A stretch of DNA of 64,000 nt from Amoebophrya sp. A120 (lineage: Eukaryota > Sar > Dinophyceae > Syndiniales > Amoebophryaceae), in contig CAJINV010000011.1 in assembly GCA_905178155.1 (NCBI GenBank), positions 2,547,531 to 2,611,530 on the forward strand, read 5' to 3'. Each line of letters begins with the position of its first letter. Position 1 is the stretch's first letter. A program made the translations under genes and the position numbers. The notes beneath the pieces were generated by a model. That model saw nothing but the letters and a program-made list of their open reading frames with translations, did no database searches and had not been told where the DNA came from. Positions 33,262 through 43,335 of the stretch are shown piece after piece.

Positions 33262-34411
33262 TTAAGCGGACAGCTCCTTGAAGGCAACAACCTTTTCCTT
33301 GTCCATGGACTGAAGGACGGTGACCAGCAGGGACTTACCTGTATTGCGTTTAGGATTTAGGGATAAATAACTAGAACTTGCTATTTTCATTTTGCAGATA
33401 CACGTTACAGTTTCTCTCACCAAGAGTTATATGTGTATTTCTGCACAAGTGCATGAGCACCTTCACATTCGCTCCTCAACTGCTCACATTTTTTCTCGTC
33501 TACACTCCTACACAATCTCGACCTCCAAAGGTTCTTTTTCCGGGGAAGATCCTCTTCATCTATCAATAGACAAGAAAAAAAAAATACCGTCGTCAAAGGC
33601 GGTCAGCAGATCGTTGGCAACATCCTCCAGGTTTCCGGTGGTATCGACCGGCAAGTTCAGATCATCCTTGGTATCACCGTTGTCCAGCAACACGGAGATG
33701 GAGCCGGCGTCACGGTCAATGTCCAGCAGCTGGAACTCCGTGCGCTGCACGTTCGGGACGTCCATGTTGTGCGTGGACGGGCACAAATCCTCGTACTTCT
33801 TGTTGGTGAAAATGTCGGTACCTGATTTTGCGTAGGATAAATTGCATTGCAGTTATTTTTTTTTGCAAAGAGGGGCGGATTTTGGCCCTGTATAGACGGG
33901 CTGACCAGGCTACGGAATCGGTATTGGTATTGGCCCTCCAGCGTGACAAATTGAGTTTGTAATATATGCGCGGATTTTTGAGTGCACAAAACTGCAATTA
34001 AGACCGAAGAATCCGATACCGATACGTACTTAAAAACATAAACAAGTCTCTGTACCAACGATGTGGCACTTGGCGTGGCCGTGCTTTCCGGTCTTGGAGA
34101 CGGAGATCTCGACGATCTTGCCTGTTTTGTGTGTGTTTTCAAATTTTTTGGGGACAAGAACTTCATCACTTTCGCGGCAGCGATGAAACAGGAGGTGCAA
34201 TAGTAGATCTAGTTCCGTACTAGTAGAAAACTAACATCGAAGTCGATCAGTAGGTGATCTATCATCGCTTCTAAAACTTGAAATTCATCCACTTACACGG
34301 GTTTCCCTTGAGCATGCAGTGTCCGTTCTTGCGGAGGGAACCAGCCTCGGCCGGGTAGGTCAGGGAGGAACCGGCGTTACCGGTCTCGAAGGTGTAATCT
34401 TCATCAGACAT
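33262..34411 (-). CDS. eIF5A: Eukaryotic translation initiation factor 5A
   Basis: Four exons on the minus strand: 34411-34297, 34121-34056, 33821-33588, 33338-33262. All three introns are GT-AG. The 492 nt give 163 residues, the usual eIF5A length. The protein starts [20 protein letters not shown] and carries the hypusination loop [10 protein letters not shown], with Lys51 as the residue expected to be converted to hypusine by deoxyhypusine synthase and hydroxylase. [20 protein letters not shown] and the C-terminal OB fold follow, ending FKELSA. eIF5A binds the ribosome and relieves stalling, for example at polyproline. Introns 2 and 3 both show GGTA at donor and acceptor sides. Confidence 0.97.
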
Positions 34412-35123
34412 TTTGAAAAGAGGGGGGAAAAGGTCAACAAAAACCTTTTTCAACTAAAGCACTAGAGGCTAGTAGAAGACGGACGCGGCAGAAAACTGCG
34501 ACACTCGTTTGGTTATTGACCTGAGGTTTTGTAAAGAGAAAGCGGAAATTGTGTCGTGAGATCATTTTCATGAGTAGGTTCGTGCAATCGGATTTGGAAC
34601 GGAATTTCAAGACATTGATGGAAATAATTCGGTCAACCACGTTCAAGGATTGCAGATCTTTTGGTAGATTTTTCGTTACCCTTATATCTTTTCGATGGCT
34701 TTCACTGAGATCTCCTTGATGCGCTTGGCATTTGGATCGCACGCGGATCTTCGTCAACTTTTTGAATTTTGGACTCTATGATCTTGGTCTCTCTGTCTTG
34801 AAAGCAAATTTTGGATCTTTTGTAGATTTCGACTTCACACATTTAGATAGCAGCACCGCTTCGTAAATTAAAATCAATCTGGTCGTGTAGAGCGAAAACG
34901 ATTAATACCGCGTGCTATGAGAGTAGCACTTATGATGATCCTCTGTGGACAGCAACCATATACATGGAGCATGAGGAGAACTCGATTCAAGAAGAAAAAA
35001 AAAAAGGCACAAAGAATGGCGCTTCTTGTGCTGACTGTCTGCTTTCATTGTCATGCTCTCGAAAGCTCCGCGCTTGCGCTTCTAGTTCTACATCTTTTTC
35101 TTCTACTTCACCATCAAAGTCCT
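34412..35123. other. Intergenic region, no supported gene
   Basis: Holds the eIF5A upstream region and the CSL4 3' flank. Open frames are short and without domains. No recognisable promoter motif or RNA gene. Confidence 0.5.
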
Positions 35124-36134
35124 TTAAGACTTGATAACCTCCGTCAGACTGTACTTCTGTAAAATTTTGTTTGCGCTCTTCCGTCGTCCGCACGCAACTT
35201 TTCGTCGTTCCTTCACACCAGAAGCGGCATCCAGCATGAATTCATGTGACAGTGGTTTCAAAGCAGATACTGAAGTAGATGCTGCTGAAAATAAACCTGC
35301 ACCGCTCCCTCTCCCAGACAGCGTGGCATCTTCACCCGGCGCAAGAACTTCTCTCTCCCTTCCCGCACAAGAACTACTTCTTGCCGCCAGCACACCATCG
35401 TCTGAATGCATGGTGCTCAACAGCGTCATATCCGCACTCTTGCCGATCACGTGGGCCCGAATAATGTCGCCCACGCGGAAATAGGAACTGATCTCCAGCT
35501 CGTCAACTTTAAAGGCGCGCATGTCCGTCTTCCGCAAAGTCGCCAGCCGGGTGCTGGTTGTGCTACCTAGGAGAGTCACTTCAGGGAGGTTGGCTGTTTC
35601 CGCGGCTTCGTCCGCGTCATGGTTTACGAGGACTTGGACTTGGTCCGCAGTTCTTTCACTTTCAGCACACTTGACCTTGTCCTCATGTGCTCTCGAAGTT
35701 GTGTTGTTCTCTTTCGCCAACACATGGATCATAATCCGGTCGTTCTGTAGCTGGTGCACCCGCCCGTAGACACAGTCGCCCACGTCGATGGCCGTCGGGT
35801 CGCGCCTGGTTTCGAGAATGGAGGACTGGTGCCAGTTTTTTATTTCCGTCGAGGTACTTTCATCCCTTTCCCTCCTTCCGTCCATCACCACCGTGCAGAT
35901 TCGCGTCACTCTTCGCAATCCGGTCGCTGTGTCGAGCGCGACAGCGTCGTGTGGGAGTGATACATCCGCTGGAACATGGTCTCCTGGCGTAAAGATCTGG
36001 ACGCGTGTAGTGGAGGATGACGAGCTAGTAGAAGCCGCCGTGCCAGTGATAGGTGTTGGGGCAGAAGTAGTGGTCGTCATTTTTCTCTCTCCGAAATTTA
36101 GTCCTCCTGAATGACGTGCAGTACTCACAGGCAA
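35124..36134 (-). CDS. CSL4: RNA exosome cap subunit CSL4 (EXOSC1-like)
   Basis: A single exon of 336 residues; a second Met at codon 19 (MTTTTSAPTP) is an alternative start. The N-terminal domain begins around FTPGDHVPADV. An S1-type domain follows (DVGDCVYGRVHQLQNDRIMI) and ends with the CSL4 signature LRKTDMRAFKVDELEISSYF then RVGDIIRAHVIG and LLSTMHSDDGVLAA. CSL4 sits on the exosome ring and helps guide RNA. The protein is longer than human EXOSC1 (about 195 aa): an acidic insert of some 60 residues splits the S1 domain, and the C-terminus is a Ser/Gly-rich then basic tail. I see only one Cys there, so the usual C-terminal zinc ribbon seems absent. Confidence 0.8.
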   Translation of the reverse strand: MPVSTARHSGGLNFGERKMTTTTSAPTPITGTAASTSSSSSTTRVQIFTPGDHVPADVSLPHDAVALDTATGLRRVTRICTVVMDGRRERDESTSTEIKNWHQSSILETRRDPTAIDVGDCVYGRVHQLQNDRIMIHVLAKENNTTSRAHEDKVKCAESERTADQVQVLVNHDADEAAETANLPEVTLLGSTTSTRLATLRKTDMRAFKVDELEISSYFRVGDIIRAHVIGKSADMTLLSTMHSDDGVLAARSSSCAGREREVLAPGEDATLSGRGSGAGLFSAASTSVSALKPLSHEFMLDAASGVKERRKVACGRRKSANKILQKYSLTEVIKS

Positions 36135-37066
36135 GCGAGGACGCAGGAATAAAATGGCGAGTTGTAGTAACTGCGAGTTTGTAATTGTATGGAACTTGAC
36201 TTAGTAGTACAGAGACAAAACGCAAGTACTACTGCTGGGCGACATTGGACGACAAGGACACGAAATATATCACTTTCATTGGGCTTGCTTTGCACTTCAT
36301 ACTCTCACGATCAGGCAGATGATCGACTTGAATTTTACTGGAACGGCATATTGCGGGTGGATCACGTATTTAACATCGCTCCGAGCTGCCCGGCCAGCAA
36401 CTTGATCTTTTACTGCGATTTTAGCAAGAAGGGCTGGCTCTTTTGCTATTTTGAAAGATCTCGCCTACCGAACGCGGAAACCGGGATGCAGCGTTTCGTA
36501 TACAATTTCAGCTACTGAATGTCGAACAGAACTACTGCCAACTGCAAGAACAGAGCGCCATCTAGATGAAGTCATCACGATTGCTCTGGAAGATTTCGCA
36601 ATTGGATTTTCGCCTGAATGTGTAAAACTGTGAAGAAGAATTTAAAAAGAAGAACTTGTGATCATGTCGCTAGATGTCCACGTTGTGCATTGATTCTCGT
36701 TTTCGTGTACTGACAGGTGTTGTCGTTCCAGCTCTTTGAGGAGAGCTATAAGTAACTGTATCTAAAAAGTCTTGATTTTCGTCTTTTCAAATCAATCTTT
36801 AAACTGTACGGGAGATGGTTCTGTGATCTCAGTCGCTTGGGGGGGTGAACTTTTTACGTGTGGTCTTCCTTTATAGGTAAACTTGGGTGAAATCAAACTA
36901 AAGGCTTCGTGAAATTCAGGCGGTCGGGCAGCCACAATATCGTGAAGTGCTGGTAGAAGACGAGACACGTACGATTGATGCAAAACCGCTCGCGAGGTCG
37001 TTAAAACTTCTATCGGTGACATTGATTCTTGTTGTTCTCCTTGTTTTACTTCAAACCGCTCTCGTC
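36135..37066. other. Intergenic region, no supported gene
   Basis: Lies between CSL4 and ATAD3. The small minus-strand frame at 36792-37022 directly follows the ATAD3 stop and is more likely 3' untranslated sequence than a gene. Nothing else recognised. Confidence 0.5.
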
Positions 37067-38988
37067 CTAGTACGTCCCCAGCTTCACCGCCTCGCTCTTC
37101 AATTTCTGCGCTTCCAGACGGTCAATTGTGTCCTGATCGTCCGCAATGTTGGCGATCTTCCAGTCCAGCACGGCGTCCGCCAGGCCCTTCGTCAATTTGT
37201 TCGTCCCAGACCCGAACACCGCGGACTGCAGGCCGAGAATGGTCTTGGCCACCTGTCGGCCCGAGAAGCCCTCCATTCGGCGCGCCATCTCCTGCATGTA
37301 TTCCTCCGACTTCACCGCGTCTTCTACCTCAATCTGCTGACTGGTTTTCGTCGGCGCCAAGATGTGCTGGTTGAAAAACATCTTTACCATCTCCAGGCGC
37401 TGCGGGTAGTCGGGCAACGGGAACAGAAAGCTTTCGTCCACCCGATCCATCACCGCCCGGTCCAGGACGTCCTTCACGTTCGTCGCCAGCACCACCGCAA
37501 ATTTGTCCGTTTCGGTGCCCGTGTGCGCTAAAAACGTCGACAAGACGTTGCGCGCGTGTTCGGACATGCCCTCGGTGGACTGGCGTCCCTTGCGCAAAAA
37601 CGCGTCCGCTTCGTCGATGAAAAGAATCATGCCCTGCTTGGACTTGTTCGCCCACTGAAAAAGTTTGTTCACCTCCTCCACCGCGTCTTTTCCCAAAGGT
37701 CCGATGTCACCACCCGACATGATGGCGTAGTCCAGACCCGACTGCTTCGCCAGGGTGCGGGCGAACAGAGTTTTACCTGATAGATCATGATCGCAGGACG
37801 AGGATCTTGCGTTTCTAGTACAAGAAACTAACCCTTCGAGTCAAATTGAAATTTTGATGCGTAAAAATTACTGTTCAATGTTCTTGGGCATGCACAACGC
37901 ATTTAAGCTAGATCTATCCTCCAGCAGGCACACATGTACCATGATGAATTTCGTCGTCGTACAATCAATGCTAATATACCGGTTCCCGGCGGTCCGTGCA
38001 GCAGCATGTGGCGGAAGGGGGTTCCGTTCTTTTTCGCGTTCACGAGAGAATTCGTCATCCAGGTCAGCCTCTCCGACAAATCTTCCTCCAAAACTACCTT
38101 GTCCAACAACTTCTGGTTGTTCGCCCCGCCGCCGAAACGCGCGAGCGGCAACAGTCCCTGCTTCCAGGTCCACCGACTGGTGTCACGGACCAGGGAGGGT
38201 TTTCCCATGTTTTTCTCCACGATGTTCGCCGTCACCCGCGTGGCGTTTCGCGCCGCGTAGACACCGAGTGCTAAAGCAGACAAGCCCGCGACAAGTGTCG
38301 TAATTTTCTGTTTGTCCGATAATAAACCGGAAAACCCGGTAAAGTACCGTTCGATCGCCTCCAACCGGGTGGTTCTCTCCTCGCCCGCTTGCGCCCGCAT
38401 CTCCCGGATGCGCACGTCGATGTTCTCGCGCTCCGTTTTGGCCCGCGCGTCGTTCTCGGCCTTGGCCTTCATCATCATGGTTTCGCGGTCTAACTTCGCC
38501 TGCTCCGCCATACTGCGCAAACGCATGTCCTCCAGTTCCTGGTCGTTTTTTTTGCGGATCTCCTCCTGTCGGAGAAAATTCTGGTGCTGCTGGGCCAGCC
38601 ACTGCTCGTTCTGTTTCTGCTGGTCCTCGAGTTTGTGTTGATACAACTCGCTTTCCAGCTGCGTTTTGTACTGCGCAGTCCGCCTCTCCTGATCTTCCTG
38701 CGCCGCCATGGTTTTGCGCCTTTCCTCCCCCTCCTTTTCCGCGCGGCGCATGCTCATCTCCGCCTGCTGGGCGCGCATGCGCTCCACCTCGAGCCCCATC
38801 TCCTTTTGTTTGGTCTGCTCCTGGAGTTTGGTCAATTCAAACGCCTTTGCGGCGTTCCCGGACGCGTCCATCTCCTTGAGCGCTTTCGCGCCGCGTTCCA
38901 GGGCGGAGGGGTCAAAGCTGCCGGAGATCTTCTCCGCCTTCTCCTTTGCGGCGGCCGACATGGCCTGCTGGGCGTGGCTGAAGTTCAT
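37067..38988 (-). CDS. ATAD3: ATAD3-like mitochondrial AAA+ ATPase
   Basis: Two exons on the minus strand, 38988-37980 and 37776-37067; one GT-AG intron; 1,719 nt, 572 residues, close to human ATAD3A. The N-terminal half is a long coiled coil rich in Gln, Glu and Lys (about residues 50-225), followed by a membrane segment (TTLVAGLSALALGVYAA, about 230-246), as in ATAD3. The AAA+ domain has Walker A GPPGTGKT (about 332-339), Walker B MILFIDEADAF (Asp391-Glu392), ATNVKDVLD, and the sensor-2 region MEGFSGRQVAK. ATAD3 proteins span the inner mitochondrial membrane and act in nucleoid and membrane organisation. The intron splits the Walker A motif between the last Gly and Lys. It supports the presence of a mitochondrion-type organelle. 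Confidence 0.92.
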
Positions 38989-39801
38989 TTTCGAAAGTGT
39001 TAGTCTTCGTGGGGCAGAGTGAGCTGTATCCTATGAAGAGGAAAAATTTACCGACACTTTATTGCGAGGGATAATAAGAGGAGTAAAACAAGAGATAGTC
39101 GCACGTCGTGTACTAGAAATCGTATGCAGCAGGAGGTGCTGAGTCCTAGTAATTGTTGTAAATCTGAATCAAACTTCTAGTCCACCTCTTCTAGACCGTC
39201 AAACTATTGTTGTTCGTTCAAGCTTCAACAAGGCTTGTCAGGATGTCAGACACTTGCGCTTGGGCTTCCAGCCACAGCTTGCTTGTTTTTCATCATTCTT
39301 CGTCATACATTGTTGTTTTGTGTCAGCCTGAGCAAAAAAACAGTAGAAGATCGATCTTTCGTGCCTCATGCAAGGGGAAGCAGGTACTGCAGATATGAAA
39401 ATTAAAAAAAAAAAGTGCTTATGATCATTGCATCAGGTTTTTTTCCAATCTGCTTGCACATGCACCTAGCATAGCTGCGCAATAAAATACGGAGCCTTAA
39501 AAATACCATGAGAATTGCGCACGCATTGATCCTATCTCTATTTTGTATTGTTGTTCTCACAAGCTCGCACTTCAGAATCGGACGCAGCTACCGGGATCTT
39601 TCGCACTAGCTAAAACACACGAAAACTTTTTTGTTTGACGGTTACTGAGTGTAGTCCGTGAAAGAGCGGAACCTTCATCCGCAGGTTCACTTCGTTTGCG
39701 ATTTTCGCTTTCACAGCAGTTGCAAAAAAGAGGCGCCTGCTCGTTTACGTTAACGCCTTCCTCTTCAAGGTAAATACAATATACGATTCAACTTTTTATC
39801 A
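38989..39801. other. Intergenic region, no supported gene
   Basis: AT-rich with A-runs near 39400 and no open frame with a recognisable domain. It should contain the upstream region of ATAD3 and the 3' flank of the next gene. No RNA gene or repeat seen. Confidence 0.5.
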
Positions 39802-42800
39802 TCAGAATGGCCGAAGCCCGTTCGTCGCGCCAGCAGAACAACCACCACCTGGTGACGACATTGCTTGGTCTGTATCCTGCGATTCCTTTACGCCCGACAG
39901 AATCGCGTCATACAATTCTCTAAACTTCTTCGGGTCATTCCAGCAGGGGTCTTCCCATACGCGCGGGTCGACTGCTGGCCCTGAGTCCTCTTTGCCGTTT
40001 TGCCACAACCGCATGTAGACGAAGGTGCCCGCGGCGATCAAGATGATGCTGAAAATCTCTCCGTCGTACTCGTACGCGTACCAAGCAAGCCAAGAGTGGT
40101 TCTTGTCGAAAAGCCAAACGAAGTTGCGGAACGGAGGCTGGTTGTCGAAAACAATCTCGGACAGCGTGCTTAGCAAGTCGTCTGTCGCGGCTGGTGCTGC
40201 TGCTGCGTCAAGTTGTAAAACAGCCTCGCTTCGTGCAGGTAGTGTATTCTCGGTTCCTTCATCGCTTGCGCCGCCAGCGGCGAGAGTTGCCCTTGAGCTG
40301 ATGTTGCTTATTTGTTCCACGAACGTGTCATCATCTCCTGGGGCTTCATTTTTTTCGTTGTCAATTTTAAATTCCTCCTTCGCTTGCAAAATTGCCTGCG
40401 CCTTCTCCTGAAGCGCATTCAGGTCGACTTGCCAAAATTCCCATGACCAAGCAGCTGAACGCTGATTCAGGTACGGGATGGCCACTCGGTAGGTGTGCGA
40501 AGATAAAGTGGCGGAGTCTTGTCCTGCTCCTTTTCTACTTCCTTCACCAGCAGACGCAATATCGGCAAACAAAGACCAGATTTGTAGCCCGTTGTGAGCT
40601 CCCGCCCCCCTCGTCTTGTGCTTGTCGTTCTTGTCGCGCAGCTTCAGGATTGCAGGCTGCGCCGCTACCAAACCTCCCGGCAGCCAGCTGGCGAAGGGAA
40701 CAATGAGCTCCGCTCCGTGCAGTTTCCAGGCGGCGGCCGTGGAAACGAAGAGCAGTCGCCAGCACGGGTTCTGTTCTTCATCACTTTCCGCCGCGGTTTG
40801 CTCGATTGCAGCTCTAGCCACGACACCGAATGACGTTTCGTCAAGGTTGATGATCTCTACTACAACAGTGGGTGAAGTTCTTCTCGCCAGACTAGAAGTG
40901 GATTTCCGGCAGAGGCGAGAAAATGCTGTTTTTTCACCGATGACATTTGCTGCGTCGTGAGCTGCTGCTCTTGCTGCGCTTGGTACCACACTCTCTTGTC
41001 TTTCAGCAAACATGTCTAGAGAAGCTGTCACGCGCAGCTGTGGAAACCCGTCCGTCGTCGTCACCCGGATACTGCAGGTCGCAATGGTGCCATTCCCCAG
41101 AATATGAATTGCAAAAGTATAGTATCGTACTCGTATACATGCATTACAAATTTTCTCAGCATGAAAAACAAAATTTGTAATGCGGATTTACCTTAAGAGC
41201 AAGATTTGTAATGCATGTTTGCGATTACTACGAGTGCGATACTTTTGCACAGGATACAGAACCGCAACGTAGCGGTCGCGCACGCCGAGGTGTATCAAAT
41301 GCAAAAGTGTCTGAGTCTGGAAGATTTCAAACTTGTCATGCTGTCTCTGGATTCTAAAAAAATTTGTATTGCATGACCAGCAAAAGGACTCCAGTTTGTG
41401 CTACGTGAAGAGGGCATTTCTCATGCGGTAGAGACATCGCAAAGTCCTCTGAAAATCTATGATGCTAGGGCATGCATCACAGACATCATGGGTCATTCAA
41501 AATATGCATGACAAACCTGGCAATCTTCCGGACCCAGACATTTTTACATTTGATAAGGTGGTGGAATTTCAAAACCGGCACACCGAAGTCATACAGGGGG
41601 CCAACTGCGATTTTCTCGACGTCCTGCGTTTGCGAGGAGTCCTTGCCGGAGATGTTGAAAGTAGGTGACTCCTCAGCATTAGTGTCGTGTAGTCCCTTAG
41701 CTTCCTCATCTTCAACCAGCACTGCAGCCCACTCCGTGTTGGCAACCACTAGCTGAGTTCCGGTCGTGAAGAGCTGCCCGTAGGAGCGCGACGGGTGGGG
41801 CACAACCGTATAGCTGCGTTGGAGGTTTTTGTCGTGTCTGGCGTCTATGGTGGAAGTGGACGTCGCGGATCTGGCTTTGCTGTTAACCTGCTTCTTTCTC
41901 CGTTCCTTTGCGTGGTCCAATGGCAATGCTGCTTCGGAGGCGAAGTTGATCTCTTCCCAGTAAGAAGCAATCAATCGCTTTGTACTCCCATCATTCACCG
42001 TCCGCGACGGAACTTCAACTTCACCGCCTGGAGGATTCGCATAGTAGCTCCTGTAGTGAATAGCGAACTCCGCTGCGTGCGTCAGGTTGGAAAGGATAAG
42101 AACAAATGCTGGGAGTTGTTCTTGAGGTTCTGACCGGTTGAAGACGCCCTCCTCCGGAGGAACTTCGTCCATGTTGAAGAGGGCGAAACTGGGCAAAGAG
42201 CCCAGACGGTGGTCCACCTCGGAGATTCCTCGACGCGCGCTCCTACTCTCAACCACGTCGCCAGAAACCACGGAAAACGCGGTCGAGCCCCAAAGCGAAT
42301 TTCCGCGAAAGACACAAAGCTGGAAACTTCGAGACGGCGGCGCATTTTTCTCCGAGTTGTCGTTCCGGTTTTCCGTATTTGAAAATGACTGTTCTTCCGC
42401 GAGAATCACCCGCGTGCTCATTTTCTGGTCCCAGGCAAACTGGTGCCACGTCGTGTTTTCCCCGCAAGGCGAGAAATCCGGCTGTGCTTCCAGCACGTGC
42501 TTCTCTCGAACAGACTCCAGCATCTGGGGTCCGATGACATTTTTGCGGTCGTTTTCCAAGAAAACAACACACGAGCCGCCCGTCGCTCCGGTCGCCATGG
42601 CGGTGCGCCGCCCGATCTGCCATAATTTGGACGGGTAGTGCAGAATTTGCATGCAGTAATTGCCATCGGGGACGGATGCAAGGGGGAGGTGCCGCAAAAT
42701 CTTCCTCGCACTGTTTTCATGTTCTCCGTTCGTGTCGGTGTTCTGGTCGTCGAACCATTTTGGTGCGGGAAAGTGGTTGGTTGACAGAGGGCGCTGCACG

Positions 42801-43144
42801 GATTCCTCGTGTTGGTCGCGTGTTTCGTAGTACCCGAGCAGCTTGTCGCGTAGTAGCTCGAGATGCGACCGCAACACGCGAAGCTCTACGTCGTGCAGAG
42901 TTGTTGCGTTTTGTCCTGGGTCCCCGGACACATCTCCAGATTTTGCCGCTAATGGTAGTGCTTCTTGTAAAAAAGCATGAGCAGCTTCTTGGAAAATAAC
43001 CGGAAAGGAGCAGCAAGTTGCTACGTGAGCAAGTCGAAGAGAAACAAAACGCGCGGGCGTGGCCATCTTGATCTTGGTTGGTCTGCTCGTTCTCGTGTTA
43101 TCTTCGCCTCTACATGTTGCTACGGCTCTACGTGTGGACTTCAA
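39802..43144 (-). CDS. Type I membrane protein of unknown function (971 aa)
   Basis: Three exons on the minus strand: 43144-41556, 41287-41257 (31 nt) and 41097-39802. The 2,916 nt are a multiple of three. Both introns are introner elements. Removing them gives PVLKFHHL|GVRDRYVAVL|GNGTIATCSI. The first Met is followed 26 codons later by another (43066) that directly precedes a hydrophobic stretch (LAHVATCCSFPVIFQEAAHAF), so a signal peptide is likely and 43066 may be the true start. The large N-terminal part has repeated beta-rich blocks with conserved-looking Trp and Cys (QILHYPSKLWQIG, CVVFLENDRKNV, FQLCVFRGNSLWGS). Near the C-terminus one hydrophobic helix (EIFSIILIAAGTFVYMRLW) is followed by a short acidic, Gly-rich tail. 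This suggests a lumenal or surface domain with a cytosolic tail. I do not recognise the family. Confidence 0.7.
41103..41256. mobile_element. Introner element, family A
   Basis: 154 bp between perfect repeats CAGAA (41098-41102 and 41257-41261). Termini GCAAAAGTATAGTATCGTAC at the left and TGCAAAAGTATCGCACTCG (reverse complement) at the right. AATTTGTAATGC occurs inside as an inverted pair. Removal gives YVAVL|GNGTIATC. Only GT...CT is available. Confidence 0.9.
41293..41555. mobile_element. Introner element, family B
   Basis: 263 bp between perfect repeats AGGTG (41288-41292 and 41556-41560). Termini TATCAAATGCAAAAGTGTCT then GAGTCTGG, mirrored by CCGGACCCAGACATTTTTAC. The duplication reads CACCT in the gene sense, so no GT-AG is possible. 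Removal gives KFHHL|GVRDRY. Confidence 0.9.
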
Positions 43145-43335
43145 TCTGGGTGGTCCAGCTCCTACTTCTCGATCAGACAGTCACTCGTCGCCCTTCCCTC
43201 TGCTTGGACCTGCAGCGCTGGATCATCGAACACCAATCACGCGGGAGGGCGAGTGATTTACATCCACCGTCGGTGAAGCACAACTCCGACTTTGATGATC
43301 TTAAGCGACACGGCTCCTGCGACGTTTCTTGTCTT

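Noticed and set aside
33839-34055. eIF5A intron 2 as an introner element
   Set aside because: It contains GTGACAAATT and TTTGTAAT-like pieces, but the borders are plain GT-AG and I see no terminal inverted repeat or clear duplication beyond GGTAC.
36792-37022. Small minus-strand frame after ATAD3
   Set aside because: Begins just past the ATAD3 stop codon, no domain, probably 3' untranslated sequence.
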